From Favolaschia claudopus (Eukaryota > Basidiomycota > Agaricomycetes > Agaricales > Mycenaceae): a DNA stretch of 64,000 nucleotides. This document shows, piece by piece, positions 9,415 through 20,109 of the stretch (the stretch's first letter is position 1; each line of letters starts with the position of its first letter). Where the stretch lies: contig JAWWNJ010000017.1 of NCBI GenBank assembly GCA_037176885.1, positions 992,001 through 1,056,000 of the forward strand, in the 5' to 3' direction. The notes below the pieces were generated by a model. It was not told the DNA's origin and ran no database searches. It saw only the letters and a program-made list of their open reading frames with translations. Both the position numbers and the translations under genes were made by a program.

Positions 9415-10862
9415 ATGTCCGCTTCACCCCTTGTCCTTTCGCCAATGACCTTCTCTGTCTGCTGGATGGACAACCCTTTGATGCCTTCGTCGAGTTCTGC
9501 CCTCGATTTATCTACTCAGTTCTCTCTCGACGCCGGTCGTCCTGAAGACTTGCCGTTCGACACTCGCGCTTACTATCCCTGTTACCCTGTCGATGCGGAT
9601 GGCGTGTATCATTCACCTAGACTTGCTTACCAGAAACAAGTTGTAAGTTTCCCGTCCTCGTCTCTTCGACTCCTGTCTCTGACTGGGTACAGGCTGCGAA
9701 CAAACAGGACCCGCGCTACCAGTACTCCGGTCTTGGTCTCGGACTGGGGCTCACAGGCGTCACCAAGTACTGCGGCGTCATGCAGTATAGGTACCGGCTC
9801 AGCGACTCGCCCGTTTTTGGTGACCCTACAACGCCTGTCCCTGACCGCTTTGGATACTTCCCTTCGCCGGCGAAGGAGGCAGAGCCTGTTGAGGTAGTCC
9901 CGGAGGCGCCACCCGTACAGATATCTTTCTGGGACGCCTTGATGGCGTTCGTAGACTCGGCGTATTCGCTTTCTCCTGATTCACCTTCGCCTGAAGACGT
10001 TTTCGTGGACGCGCCGGCCGCGGTCACACTCAGTCCCCTCCCGGTCGAGGATTTCGTTCAGCCCGTTGTACAGCCTGCTGCATCTTCGTCTCCGTTCATT
10101 GCATACTCTCCCGTTCCAGCGCCTGCTTCACCGCTGAAGTGTCCGTCGCCTGCACACTCTCCCGCTCCGGCCCTTGCCCCACCTTCTAAACTTGTGTCAC
10201 CTTCTATTCCACTTCATATTTCGCAGACTTTTTCTCATTCAATTTCTCTTTCTCTTTTCGAAACTACTTCTCCGATAATCGACATACTATCCCCCATACT
10301 TAATGATACAACAACCGATACTCTGCCCTCCATACTTGCTACCACGAAAATACCGACCACCTCATTACGCGTCACATTCTCCCTCCCAGGCAAACCCACC
10401 CCCTCACACCGCCCCACCTGGTTCTCGTATGAAGCCGACCGCGCTGCCGAGTACGCGCGCCGCTTCAACATCGGACTCAACATCACGCGTCTCGACCGCC
10501 TCCGAGGCAAACTCGTCATCGCGGAAGCACGCTCAGCCGAAGCGCAGCTCCGCAGGGAGGCGGAGGAGGATAAGGAGGAACGCGCGCGAAAGGAGTTCTT
10601 GTCGCGGCCAGTGAACCCAATGTTGCAGCTGTCTCTGAAGCCGAGATTTTCGTTAAAAGGGTTGTCGTTTGATATGGTGGTGAGGCAGCAGAGGAGGAGG
10701 GACAATGGGCCGGAGGCGAGGATGGATAGGAATGGGTATTTGATTCGGAGGGAGGAGTATTTGGCGTTTCGGGAGAAGTTGGAGGAGAAGGAGAGGAGGG
10801 AGGCGCGGGTAGAAGCGGGGTTGGCGGAGGATTCGGAGGATGAGTGCGTTTTTAGTGATTGA
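9415..10862 (+). CDS. hypothetical protein, Pro/Ser-rich with charged C-terminus
   Basis: Exons 9415-9642 and 9693-10862 (intron GTAAGT...ACAG, 50 nt) give 465 residues. I do not recognise a family. The N-terminal 130 residues include FDTRAYYPCYPVDADGVY and a YQYSGLGLGLTGVTKYCGVM block. The middle is Pro/Ser/Thr-rich with near-repeats (SPVPAPASPLKCPSPAHSPAPALAP). The C-terminal third is strongly charged and probably helical (EARSAEAQLRREAEEDKEER; REEYLAFREKLEEKERREAR), suggesting coiled coil, and ends in an acidic tail. No signal peptide or membrane segment is seen. It looks intact and lineage-specific. Confidence 0.7.
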
Positions 10863-12294
10863 TTCTTGGAGGAGGTAGACGATACTCTGGTGCTGGCGTC
10901 GGGTATTGTATATGTAGTATTGTAGCGGAGAAAAATGAGAGAGAAATTCTGCACTCATTTTTTTTCTGAATCCATTCTCAGTCGAACATTCGTCGTTGTG
11001 ACTCAGTCGGATAAGAACGGCCGAAAAAATGGATCCAACGTTCAGCGAAGGGCTCCCCTGACCCTAACCCCACTGGTTTTCTTTTTTTCTGAGTTTTTCC
11101 GTTAGCCATCGCTTCGGCTCTATTCTGAACCACGACGATGGCGGGGGCAGTCGCGTACGTGCGCGCCAAGGCACTCATGCAAGCAGCGAAGACGACTGCC
11201 ACTAAATTCGAAGTCCTAATCGTCAACCCAAGTTCGGAATACATACATACATCATTGAGGCTAGCGCGGTCCAGAAATTGATTTCAAAACTTGGACTCGA
11301 GAGATTCAGACCGCGCCGCCGCTCTGAAAAAACCAGTCTCGAGATCATCCGATGCGAGAAAACATGGAAAGACTTGAGCGGCGGCGGCTATCACTTATGA
11401 ACTCTCCAAAACCCGAAATATACGTATCGATGACCCAGGTAGGTACGTCTGCCTATGTACCGGCGCCGAAGAAAAAATCTAAGATCAAGGACAAAGATAC
11501 TCACTTGAAGCCGCGCTGGGCGGAAGTCAATACGTACGGCGCGCGTGCAGTCCCAATTGCGGGAGGCGGGTGCGCATCCTACTACCAATCCATTTTGCAA
11601 ATATATTCAATGACAAAACATCAGGATGATTGCGCGCTCGCAGGACGTCGGGACTCGGGAGATCGTCGAAGCTTGGCGCCGCTTCGTGAAAGACTCCAAA
11701 CACTCTCCCCAAAAAATGCTCGCGGGGTTCCGGAGTTAGCCTGCCGGCAACCGAATCGCAGGTCCTGTGAAAACGGTACGCGGAAACGAACCTGAAGCAC
11801 AACGCGCTTGACGTGTACTGTACCTGAACTACTCGCTAGCCATCGATCTTCATGGCGAACACACACAGCGCCGCTTTGCTGCGCCTGCGCGACGCATCAA
11901 CGCGCGCAGACATGCCAAGGGAAGCTTGAGGGGCGGGACGAGCCTGCCTTCAGTCGCAAAGTGCTGCAAAAATGTGTGGACTGAAGGTAAGATATGGACC
12001 CGACTTATGCTTAGCTGCCTTGGCTTTTTGATGGTGGTTGCATATCCTATCCCCTTCCTTCCTCCCCACTTTTCTCGGCGGCTTGGCCCCCTTGGCTTGT
12101 AACATTCCCCAGTATCATGGCCAGGATCAGGCGGACAGCAGGGACGCCCGCGTGGGAGCTCCCCACCCTCGCCTCCACAAGTATATTAATCTGGCGAGTT
12201 CCCCATGCATCGCGCCTGGATTCTCTGTCTCTGCCTTCTCAGTTTTTCGCTGAGTTGAATCCTCTGTCTCGCTGTTTGCGCCTCACTGTCACAA
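10863..12294. other. intergenic with a relic of a duplicated gene start
   Basis: Upstream region of the JEN-like transporter. Apart from the fragment at 11062-11281, no homology is recognisable. Open stretches in both strands between 11350 and 11870 are arginine-rich with no motif and are probably chance. Confidence 0.5.
11062..11281 (+). pseudogene. truncated copy of the 5' end of the PWWP-like gene
   Basis: The copy resembles 24113-24260, the promoter and first codons of the chromatin gene at 24183-26559. Both have a CCCTAA-type box (CCCTAACCC at 11062; CCCTAACCCTAACC at 24114), then ATTCTG/ATTCTGCTC and AACCACGACGATGGC around the ATG. The peptide MAGAVAYVRAKALMQAAKTT parallels MAATVSTRAPRQAAKKAATK; both continue TKFE. 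After about 30 codons similarity is lost, and the frame stops at 11279-11281. Only the promoter and the first exon's beginning were duplicated. Confidence 0.65.
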
Positions 12295-13933
12295 ATGGCT
12301 ACGACCTATGAGCCTGCCGACCCAGTGGCTAAGGGTACCCTCGCAACGGCTAGACAGTCCTGGTCCGACCTGTTCAAGTGGAAGCAGCGAGTCGAAGTTA
12401 CCGATGAACATGGCGAAACCCACACTGAATGGCAATCGCCTGAGCCGCTGCAGAATCCTATCAGTCTGATGGCCCAGCTCTCAGCAAAGGATTGGCTTTA
12501 CTTCGTCGTCGGCTTCAGCGCCTGGACTGCTGACGCATTCGACTTCCATGCGCTCTCAATCCAGACCACCAAGTTTGCGGCCTTTTACAAACGGTCGAAC
12601 ACAGATATCACGACTGCCATCACACTCACCCTTCTTCTCCGTTCAGTCGGTGCCGCAATCTTTGGTCTTGCTGGAGACAAGTGGGGTCGTAAATGGCCCA
12701 TGGTCGTCAACATGCTTGTGCTTGGCCTTCTCCAAGTCGCAACTATCTACTGTAGCACTTTCCAGCAATTCCTCGGAGTGAGAAGTTTGTTTGGTCTGTT
12801 CATGGGTGGTGTATATGGCAACGCTATTGCAATGGCGTTGGAGAACTGCCCGTAAGCACCATTCGCTCCCTTCAACCCGATGCGGCGGCTGACAAGAACA
12901 CAGAATGAATGCGCGAGGTCTCATGAGTGGTATCCTCCAGCAGGGTTATTCATTCGGCTATGTCATCGCGGCTTGCGCTAATCTCGGTGTCGGGGGATCG
13001 ACGGAGAGCTGGAAGACTGTCTTCTGGATTGGCGCCGGCATCTCTATCGGAGTCGGTCTCATCCGTATCTGCTTCCCCGAATCCAAGCAATTCATCGAGG
13101 CGAAGAAGGCTGGCAAGGAGGCAAAGGCTGCTGGCCAATTCTGGACGGAGACAAAGGCCATGCTTGCGAAGGAATGGCGCATGTGCATCTACTGCATTAT
13201 TTTGATGACCTGGGTAAGTTCGCGTCGCTTGATCTCTGCATGAATGAACCCTACTGACCAAAACCAGTTCAACTACTACTCCCACACGAGCCAGGACAGC
13301 TACACGACCTTCATGAAGACCCAAAAGCATCTTTCTAACTCACCCGCCACCCGTGCGTCCATCCTCATGAAGACAGGAGCCTGCGTCGGTGGTACGATCA
13401 TCGGCTACCTATCCCAATTCGTCGGCCGTCGCCGCGCCATTGTCGTCGCAGCCATCATGTCCGCCCTCCTCATCCCCGCATGGATCCTTCCTGAGGGCGA
13501 GCGAAGCCTGTCCGTATCTGGATTCTTCATCCAGTTCTTCGTCCAGGGTGCCTGGGGTGTTATCCCTATTCACCTCAACGAACTCTCCCCACCAGCTTTC
13601 CGATCCAGTTTCCCGGGTATCACATACCAGCTCGGAAACATGATTTCCTCTCCTTCCGCACAGATCGTCAACGCGATCGCCGAGAGCCACCTCATCAAGT
13701 CGAACCAGGGCAAACTCGTCTCATCTTACGGACCTACGATGGGCATCGCCACCGCAATCATTGCAACTGGTATTGCCGTTACAACTGCTCTTGGTCCCGA
13801 GAAGCGTGGCAGGAAATTCGCAAACGTCGATCCCCCGGACGCGGAGAAGGATCTCGAAGCCGGTCGCACCTCGTCTAACAGCAGCCGTGATGAGGATGAG
13901 AAGGTTGGCGTGGAACACAAGGAGAAGGTTTAA
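12295..13933 (+). CDS. JEN1-like monocarboxylate/proton symporter (MFS)
   Basis: Exons 12295-12851, 12904-13213 and 13268-13933 give 510 residues. A major facilitator with about 12 membrane segments. The Jen-family signature NXX(S/T)HX(S/T)QDXXXT is present as NYYSHTSQDSYTTF at the start of exon 3. The MFS loop motif appears as GDKWGRKWPM after segment 2. Jen proteins import lactate, pyruvate or acetate with protons at the plasma membrane during growth on non-sugar carbon. N-terminal cytosolic segment contains WSDLFKWKQRVEV and LSAKDWLYFVVGFSAWTADAFDF, typical of the family. The tail is acidic and lysine-rich, a plausible target for endocytic control. Exact substrate is not deducible. Intact. 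Confidence 0.9.
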
Positions 13934-14566
13934 AATACGAGAATATTATATGTCTAAAGTTTATGTGGTAGCCTCTGGTTGCTGTAACGAATGTACGAAG
14001 TATCAGACCACTTACTATTATGACATGCCCAAGCGAAGGGAACTTTCCTCAAAATGGAGAAGTGACCGTTCAGGCCTTGAGGGTCGACATAAAATGCCAT
14101 CCAGTTTCCGACTCAGATCATAGAAACACCAAAAGAGATGAAAAATTGGGTATACATCCATGGACACGTCTATCTAGGATGAAGAAAGAAAACTAGGTAT
14201 ACACATCCCGAAATACGTCTACTCCGGGGTGTAGGGTATATGTAAAAAAGGGCTACCAACGATGCCAATGGTAGGAGAGAAGACGAAGACACATGCCGCA
14301 GTACGTCTACCTAAGCTTGCGTGAAGAAAAGGCGAGAGGAAAGGATCAGGGTATGATGGTAAAGACCAAAAAATGAGAGAGATATGAGGTAGAATAACTA
14401 AGCAAAAAAGTCAGGTCGGGGGGCCAGGACATCGAGAGCAAACTTGCCGTTCATTGGAATGAGCACTTTTCATCCATCGATGACAATTTCGTCTGCGTGC
14501 TGTAGCCCATCTGGCTTCTAGATCTACGTAAAGGTTAGAGCCGAAAGCCACGACCTCCAAAACGAC
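13934..14566. other. convergent 3' intergenic region
   Basis: Between two converging genes. No coding signal. An alternative 3' end of the minus-strand gene (splice at 14568 to about 14520, then stop near 14451) is possible: GTGAGT follows ERSN-type codons at the stop and an ACGTAG acceptor precedes an open stretch of about 20 codons. Confidence 0.4.
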
Positions 14567-16018
14567 TCACCGTTCATTCGAATAACCACATTCTTGATCG
14601 GCACGACCTCCATCTTCGAACCGTAGCTCATAGAGTTTCCGCCAAATCTCCTTCTGAAGCCCGCTGAGTTGCTGCCTTTTCCTCTGAGCCTCTTCGCTGT
14701 CTTCTTCGGATTCCCGTGCGAGGCGCCGGGCAGTCTCGAGCCAGATCACTTCTACCATCTTTGAACGTATTATCCTGGAAGGCGATTCCTGTATTGGCGA
14801 AGGCGGAAGCGGAACCAGCCGCGGACTCGCTGGCGGCAAGGGGGAAGGGCTTGTCGGCGGCGATGGAGATGAAGAAGCCTTCAAGATCTGTGCTCGTGGA
14901 GATAGAGGAGGTGGCAGTTCTGGCCCAGCTTGCGCTTGGTCGTAAGGAGTACGATGCTGTTGGGAATCGGAAGTTTGGGAGATCGACGTTTCGACTTCGA
15001 GGGTGAACAGAAGACCGATGACCGTCCCGAAGAATCCTAGGGCGGGAAGCAAGGCGAGCAGGAACCAACTGATCCAGGAAAGAGGGCGATGAGCAACCCG
15101 CTGAATCGTAGCGGAGGGTAGGCCGGGATCCGCATCCTGAACGACGGTAGGGATGAAGAGAGGTGATTCGGGCTGGCTTTCTTTGACCGCAAGTAGCCGC
15201 GGGGATGTGCACGGACGTCGCAGTAAACCAGTAATTGCAGAGGATTTCTGGCCACCGTCGGCAACGACGAGACTGTTGACCATGAGGCTTTGAACGTCGA
15301 CAGAATCAAGGGCGGGAGTAGTATGCTGCGTGACGCGAGGATTGATGATATGAGCCGACTGTACCTGGCCCTGCTTTCGATTGAAGATCTTCAACGCAAG
15401 CCGACCAAGGAGAAGTAAGATGAGCCAGCGTAGGTCAGCGTCAAGCAAGATATGTCCATCGTCGACGTCTTCGTCGATGACACCAGATGGAGGCGGGGGA
15501 TCCTCCGGCGCTGGCGCTGCGTCCGTGGCGAGGTCGTCGGGCGGAAGGTCTTCAACGACTACATCTGGGCCATCCTGAGGATCACCATTCTCGCCGCCGT
15601 CACTGCCGTTCTGTTCGCGTTGCTCGTCGTCTTCGTTTGCGCCGGCGTCATCGCCCGGATTCTCTTGGGGAGGAGGGGGTGCCGGAGGCGGTAGCTCTTC
15701 TTTGCGGAGACGGCCGTATTTGTGAGGAGGGTGCGCTGGAGACCGCGCCCAGGTTGCACTGGCAGTGCAGGTTATGATTGCTATCGCAGCGCAGAATACA
15801 GCCAAGGAGACTTGAACACTGAGACCGGGCTTGTCTTGGATAGTGACCGCAACAGTAGGGGTGGGCGGGTTGAAGACGCGCGAAGGCTGGGGGGCGTTCA
15901 CGTTGACTTGGTTTGTGCTAAGCGATATTGCGAGAAAGGCGTGGACGGTGAAGGCCAAGAGGGAGGTGAAGGGGGTGAGGATTGCGGATCGGATTTGGAG
16001 AGGGACATCGGAGATCAT
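14567..16018 (-). CDS. hypothetical multi-pass membrane protein
   Basis: Single frame of 483 residues. Four hydrophobic segments are visible: AILTPFTSLLAFTVHAFLAI near residue 12, LSVQVSLAVFCAAIAIITCT near 67, DLRWLILLLLGRLALKIF near 195 and LSWISWFLLALLPALGFFGT near 315. An acidic, Asp/Glu/Pro-rich loop (about 115-190) and a Ser/Pro-rich C-terminal tail with a charged helix (LARESEEDSEEAQRKRQQLS) surround them. I know no family for it. The final codons abut a good GTGAGT donor, so the true C-terminus may lie in a further exon. Intact as read. Confidence 0.65.
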   Translation of the reverse strand: MISDVPLQIRSAILTPFTSLLAFTVHAFLAISLSTNQVNVNAPQPSRVFNPPTPTVAVTIQDKPGLSVQVSLAVFCAAIAIITCTASATWARSPAHPPHKYGRLRKEELPPPAPPPPQENPGDDAGANEDDEQREQNGSDGGENGDPQDGPDVVVEDLPPDDLATDAAPAPEDPPPPSGVIDEDVDDGHILLDADLRWLILLLLGRLALKIFNRKQGQVQSAHIINPRVTQHTTPALDSVDVQSLMVNSLVVADGGQKSSAITGLLRRPCTSPRLLAVKESQPESPLFIPTVVQDADPGLPSATIQRVAHRPLSWISWFLLALLPALGFFGTVIGLLFTLEVETSISQTSDSQQHRTPYDQAQAGPELPPPLSPRAQILKASSSPSPPTSPSPLPPASPRLVPLPPSPIQESPSRIIRSKMVEVIWLETARRLARESEEDSEEAQRKRQQLSGLQKEIWRKLYELRFEDGGRADQECGYSNER

Positions 16019-16455
16019 CGTAGTTTGAGTTCAAGAGGATTTCTTTGGCTGATGGTTTGCACTTGTGTTGACTTATTTGTCTGATGGCGGTTTTTGCAAT
16101 GGTATTTCATGATTCCTTTCATTCAGACGCAATGACGAACGGCAAAACAATTGGGACGAGCCTACTGCAATTTTAGTACCGATTTGACTCCCAAATCAAG
16201 TTGGTCTCGGCCGAACAAGAACATGTCTTCAAGAATTCGCTGGCTCGACGCCAGTCACTGCTTTTTGACCTCTCAGTGAGAGCGCATTCTCGTGCATGGC
16301 CTAGTATGATACTGTGCTTGCGGTCATTGATCGCCCGGCCTCTTCGTCTGCTATGTATATGCTGAAAAAAACAACTTTGCTCGTAGAAACGATGGTGGGT
16401 CAATTGTGAGTATGGAGCTGTAAATACGACACCTTACCTCGTAACGCCAACTCCA
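16019..16455. other. intergenic, no feature seen
   Basis: Upstream of the membrane protein gene and downstream of the F-box gene, both on the minus strand. No coding, RNA or repeat signal noticed. Confidence 0.5.
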
Positions 16456-17747
16456 TCAGAAAAAGTCTGTGTATTGGTCCTTTTTATGTATCCATTCGAT
16501 ACTTAGTGCCCGACACAATCGAGCAATCTCCGCCAGCTGCTGATCTGACGCTGCAGGGGCACCTTTGGCAGCGTTAGTTCGCACCTCTCCGACCATTTCC
16601 AGCTTCTTCAATACACGGCGAAGAGGGAAATTGTCGCGACGCAACCACGCCACAATTATCGGAGCCGACACTCGCACCAGCGACCCACCAGACAGTCGCA
16701 AATGCTCCAAGCGCGGAGGCAGCATGTTCAAGAACGGCGGGGTGACCGGTACTCCGTTCAAAGAGAGAGTCTTGAGCTGCCGAAGTTCCTGCACGGTATC
16801 GTTCTCCCATGGATCCGCCCTCTCCTCAGAAGAATAGTAATCGGTGATCGTCAAGAGCGTCAACGCCCCCGCGACGATCTTGAGACATTCTTTCAATTCT
16901 CTCGGGGGAAGGAAGTGTCGACCGTCGAGGACTAGCTCTGCAAGATGGGGCATGCTGCGCAGCAAGACCTTCAGGCCACTGGGGCTCAAGGGTTTGTTCA
17001 TATTGGAAACGCAGAGCCCCGTGCATGAGGAGGAGCGGCTCGGGATACCTCGCACGGCATCCATACCTGGACCACCAATTTGAAATTCGGAGAGCTCGAG
17101 TTCTTTGAGCCGGGGGAACGCAACGATGTTCTTCAGCCATCCAGCCTCTACTGCATCCATACATGACATAGGACCGGAAGATTCACACTGATTGCAAGCT
17201 ATGAGGGTGATGTCTGTCAGGCGTTTCGCGCCGTCGGAAGTCTGGAGGGCGAGAGCGTGCAGAAATTCTCCCCCGAAGATGTTGAGCGCCGTTAACTGAG
17301 GACACGCGTCCAGAAACCATCGGAGTGCAGTGATGCTGACGGTCCTGGGCTCCGAGCCCGTTGGATCGTCCCAACCACCACCGCCATCGATATGGGTAGA
17401 CTGCGTGCACGTAGACACAAGATTCGCCTTACAGACAAACTTGGCGAGATGCGGAGAGAAACGAAGCTGGCCGGTGAGCAAGAGGAATCGTTCGGATCCT
17501 TCGATGCGCACATCGCGGTAGAGATTTCGGCGTACAGGATTCAAGAAAGTGTGCGACACAAGAGCCAGTTTGAGAAAATTCTATAATGAGAAGCGCAGCC
17601 AGATCATTGCAATGTCGAATGGACTTGTAAACGCTGCAGCACCTTTGGAAGCCTTTCAGGATAGTACGTCCCATCCTCATGTTGTTTGTCCAAGAAAAGT
17701 TCGTCCACGATATTTTCGACCACGTCGTCAAAGTCGAAGAAAGGCAT
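16456..17747 (-). CDS. F-box-like/LRR protein
   Basis: Exons 17747-17643 and 17580-16456, joined over a 62-nt intron, give 409 residues. The N-terminus MPFFDFDDVVENIVDELFLD followed by LALVSHTFLNPVRRNLYRDV is the degenerate F-box arrangement common in mushroom genomes. The rest is leucine-rich, with repeats such as LKELELSEFQIGG, LKVLLRSMPHLAELVLDG and LKTLSLNGVPVTPPFLNMLP. Such proteins are presumed SCF adaptors recruiting unknown substrates. It differs from the family at 20110 and 4735, so it is not a recent duplicate of those. The start is placed at the ATG of the small first exon because the long exon begins in mid-domain after an acceptor. Confidence 0.7.
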
Positions 17748-18086
17748 CTAACAACCAGCAAGTCACAGAAATAACCTTTTGAAGCTATGGTTAAAAAACC
17801 CGTGATTGACGCGGTTGAGCGACGAACAGATCCAAGTCGCGTCTTATGCGCCGTTGCGAGTGGTGGACAAGGACAAAGGACGCAAATGTTGATCAGTTGA
17901 TGGGGGGCTATTAATACGTACACAGTTACAACGCTCCCTTCTCCTGCTCTTCACCAAGCGCAATTGGATAATTTACTGGCGAATCTTCTTTGCAGCGAAA
18001 AGTTCAGATAGTGGTTCAAGTGGCATATGTTACAATGCCATCTTCTTCTAATCAATACCGTGACCTTACTATTTCGTCTTTGGGCT
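17748..18086. other. intergenic, no feature seen
   Basis: Between the F-box gene start and the end of the PLP-enzyme gene. No convincing coding or regulatory signal. Confidence 0.45.
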
Positions 18087-19837
18087 CTATACCTCTTTCT
18101 CCGCAAACCTCAGCGCCTCCTCGAACACTTGCACCAACTCCTCGACCTCCTCCAGCCCAACAGAAATCCTCACCTGCTCCCTCTTAAGCCCATACCCAAT
18201 ATGATACTCAAAGTCCTCGGGATCCTTGCCCAACACCCACTCATTATAGTTCATCGCCAACGTCAAGTGCGCGCCGAGATGTGGGCCCTGGTGGACCTGC
18301 AGATGATCGTAGAACGCACGTGCAGCGTCTCTGGAGGCAAACTCGACGCTGAGAAGGCAGCCGTATCCGGCATTGAAGGTTTCGGTCGCGGGGCGCATGA
18401 ACGTTGTGTAGTTAGCGGCGGTGTCGGAGTGGGGAGGGTAGAGGACTTGGGTGACGGCTGAACCGGGACCGACATGTCTCTGGAGGAGATCCGCCACTGC
18501 TTTGGCGTTGCGGTTCAGGGTGGCGCTGCGGGCGAGGTAGTCGGCACTGTTGGCAAGGAGGTGTTCGACGTCCCCCGCGAAGATCTCGTTGTGAAAGGCT
18601 TCTTGGTAGACATTCTTCAGAGGTGTGTAGAAAGGGAAAGATGGGTTCAATACAACACTTCCGCCCATAACGTCGGCGTAGCCGCTAAAGGACTTTGTGA
18701 GAGAGGTGATGATCACATCAGCAGCCGAGAGAACGTCGATATTGCAGAAACTGCCAATGGTATCATCAACCACAATGATAAAGCCGTACTGGTCAGCCTG
18801 GATGGCGCACATTAGGGAGCGCTAACCTATGCAGACATCTAGACTTACCAACTGTCGCAATCTCTTCAAATCAACACTAACCAAGACAGGATTGCTTGGG
18901 AATTCGACGAAGACGTAGCTAACGGTTTGCTGCGTTTTGACATACGCCTCCAATCCGTCCATGACCTTGCTTTGAGCGTCACACGGACCAAAATGTTTGA
19001 AACCTTCCGGAGACTCGCGGAACATATGGTACGTGTTATGGAAGATGGCGCCGAGTCCAACCAATGGCCCAGGGCGAACCTGCATAATTGCTTCGTGCAC
19101 TCTGTAGATAGCCGCCATGCCTGTGGGGTAGAGGTAGATGTCTCCACTTCTGAGCCCGGCAGCTTGCGGCGTTACAGGAGCACGGATCAGCAGATTGAAG
19201 ATGCGCTCTCGCAACTGCTCGTGAGCATTAGTTTGTGGTAAATAGGTCGGAGGAGGAAGCTGTCCCGCTTCGGCATCAGTGTTGAAAGGAACCTCGATTA
19301 TCGTGTCCGTATGGTTCAGGAGATGTTCGGCCATCCGCGAGCTTATCCCGGCGCCGGAGTTTTGCCAGCAGCCCATAATGCCTGGCCGCTTGTCCGCAGG
19401 AAACCCGACGCAATAGAGACGAACACCGTGAATATCAACGATCTTGAAAATCAGTTCGCCGGGCTCAAGCTTGGCGATTTTGCGATGATGAGAAAATGCG
19501 AATGCCTGCGCCATCGAGAAGCTGGCTGGGTGAAGAAAAGGCAGACATCCGTAGGCAGCAGGAAAGGAAGCTTTTTCCTGGATGATCGCGCAGAGCTGGA
19601 GAGAAGGGAATTGAGCTGATATCTGACATAAATTCGTTTCAAAGCGCAACATACCTGTTTCACGAGACCAAAAGGCATGAAGCGGGGGTACAGAGATTCC
19701 AGTTTTTGGAAAAGCGATTGGTCCCCATCCCGAAACGCCAGTGCGTTATCCCAACCAGGCACTTGAAAGGTTATGGTGTGAGGGCCTTCCGGGGGGATTG
19801 AGTGCCCCAGCTCAGTGGTGATTCGGTTGGCGACCAT
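18087..19837 (-). CDS. cystathionine gamma-synthase-like PLP enzyme
   Basis: Exons 19837-19655, 19622-18849 and 18797-18087 give 555 residues. Member of the Cys/Met-metabolism PLP-dependent family. The pyridoxal lysine lies in SLTKSFSGYADVMGGSVVLNP. The cofactor aspartate is in DQYGFIIVVDDTIGSF and GDIYLYPTGMAAIYRVHEA is the N-terminal catalytic-domain block. It carries the roughly 150-residue N-terminal extension typical of fungal cystathionine gamma-synthases. The predicted reaction joins an activated homoserine to cysteine for transsulfuration, but local duplication leaves the exact substrate open. The start MVANRITTELGH is chosen because the paralogue at 23636 starts at the same point (MTSKRLTTELGH) with an identical 183-nt first exon. 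Intact, divergent from the F-box gene at 20110. Confidence 0.85.
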
Positions 19838-20072
19838 GTCCAGTATAGTGACTCCTTGGTGGTAGGTCTTGAAGCGAATTGCGCCGACGAACGGACGATT
19901 CAAGCTGGACGCCTCCTGACATCACGGACAAATTTTCCAAGTCGGGCGGCGTTTGCGTCGACTGAGGACTCCAATACAAGATAACATGGGCGTTCTGGAG
20001 GTTCTAGAATGGCGGCAGATTACAGTATGCATAATTCGTTTGAGTGGACCGCGATTTTGAAGATTGAAGAGA

Positions 20073-20085
20073 GGGTTAGGGTTAG
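20073..20085 (+). promoter_or_regulatory. telomere-like box GGGTTAGGGTTAG
   Basis: Two TTAGGG-type units, 25 bp upstream of the F-box ATG at 20110 and in the 272-bp divergent region shared with the PLP enzyme gene. Teloboxes are known promoter elements in fungi and plants; function here is inference. Confidence 0.45.
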
Positions 20086-20109
20086 ATTGCATCTTAACCT
20101 GTTACTTCC

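Noticed and set aside
10235..10954. 239-codon minus-strand open frame
   Set aside because: Antisense of the Ser-rich and charged exon of the gene at 9415; composition mirrors that codon bias.
18027..18461. 144-codon plus-strand open frame
   Set aside because: Opposite strand of the PLP enzyme's last exon, whose motifs are unambiguous.
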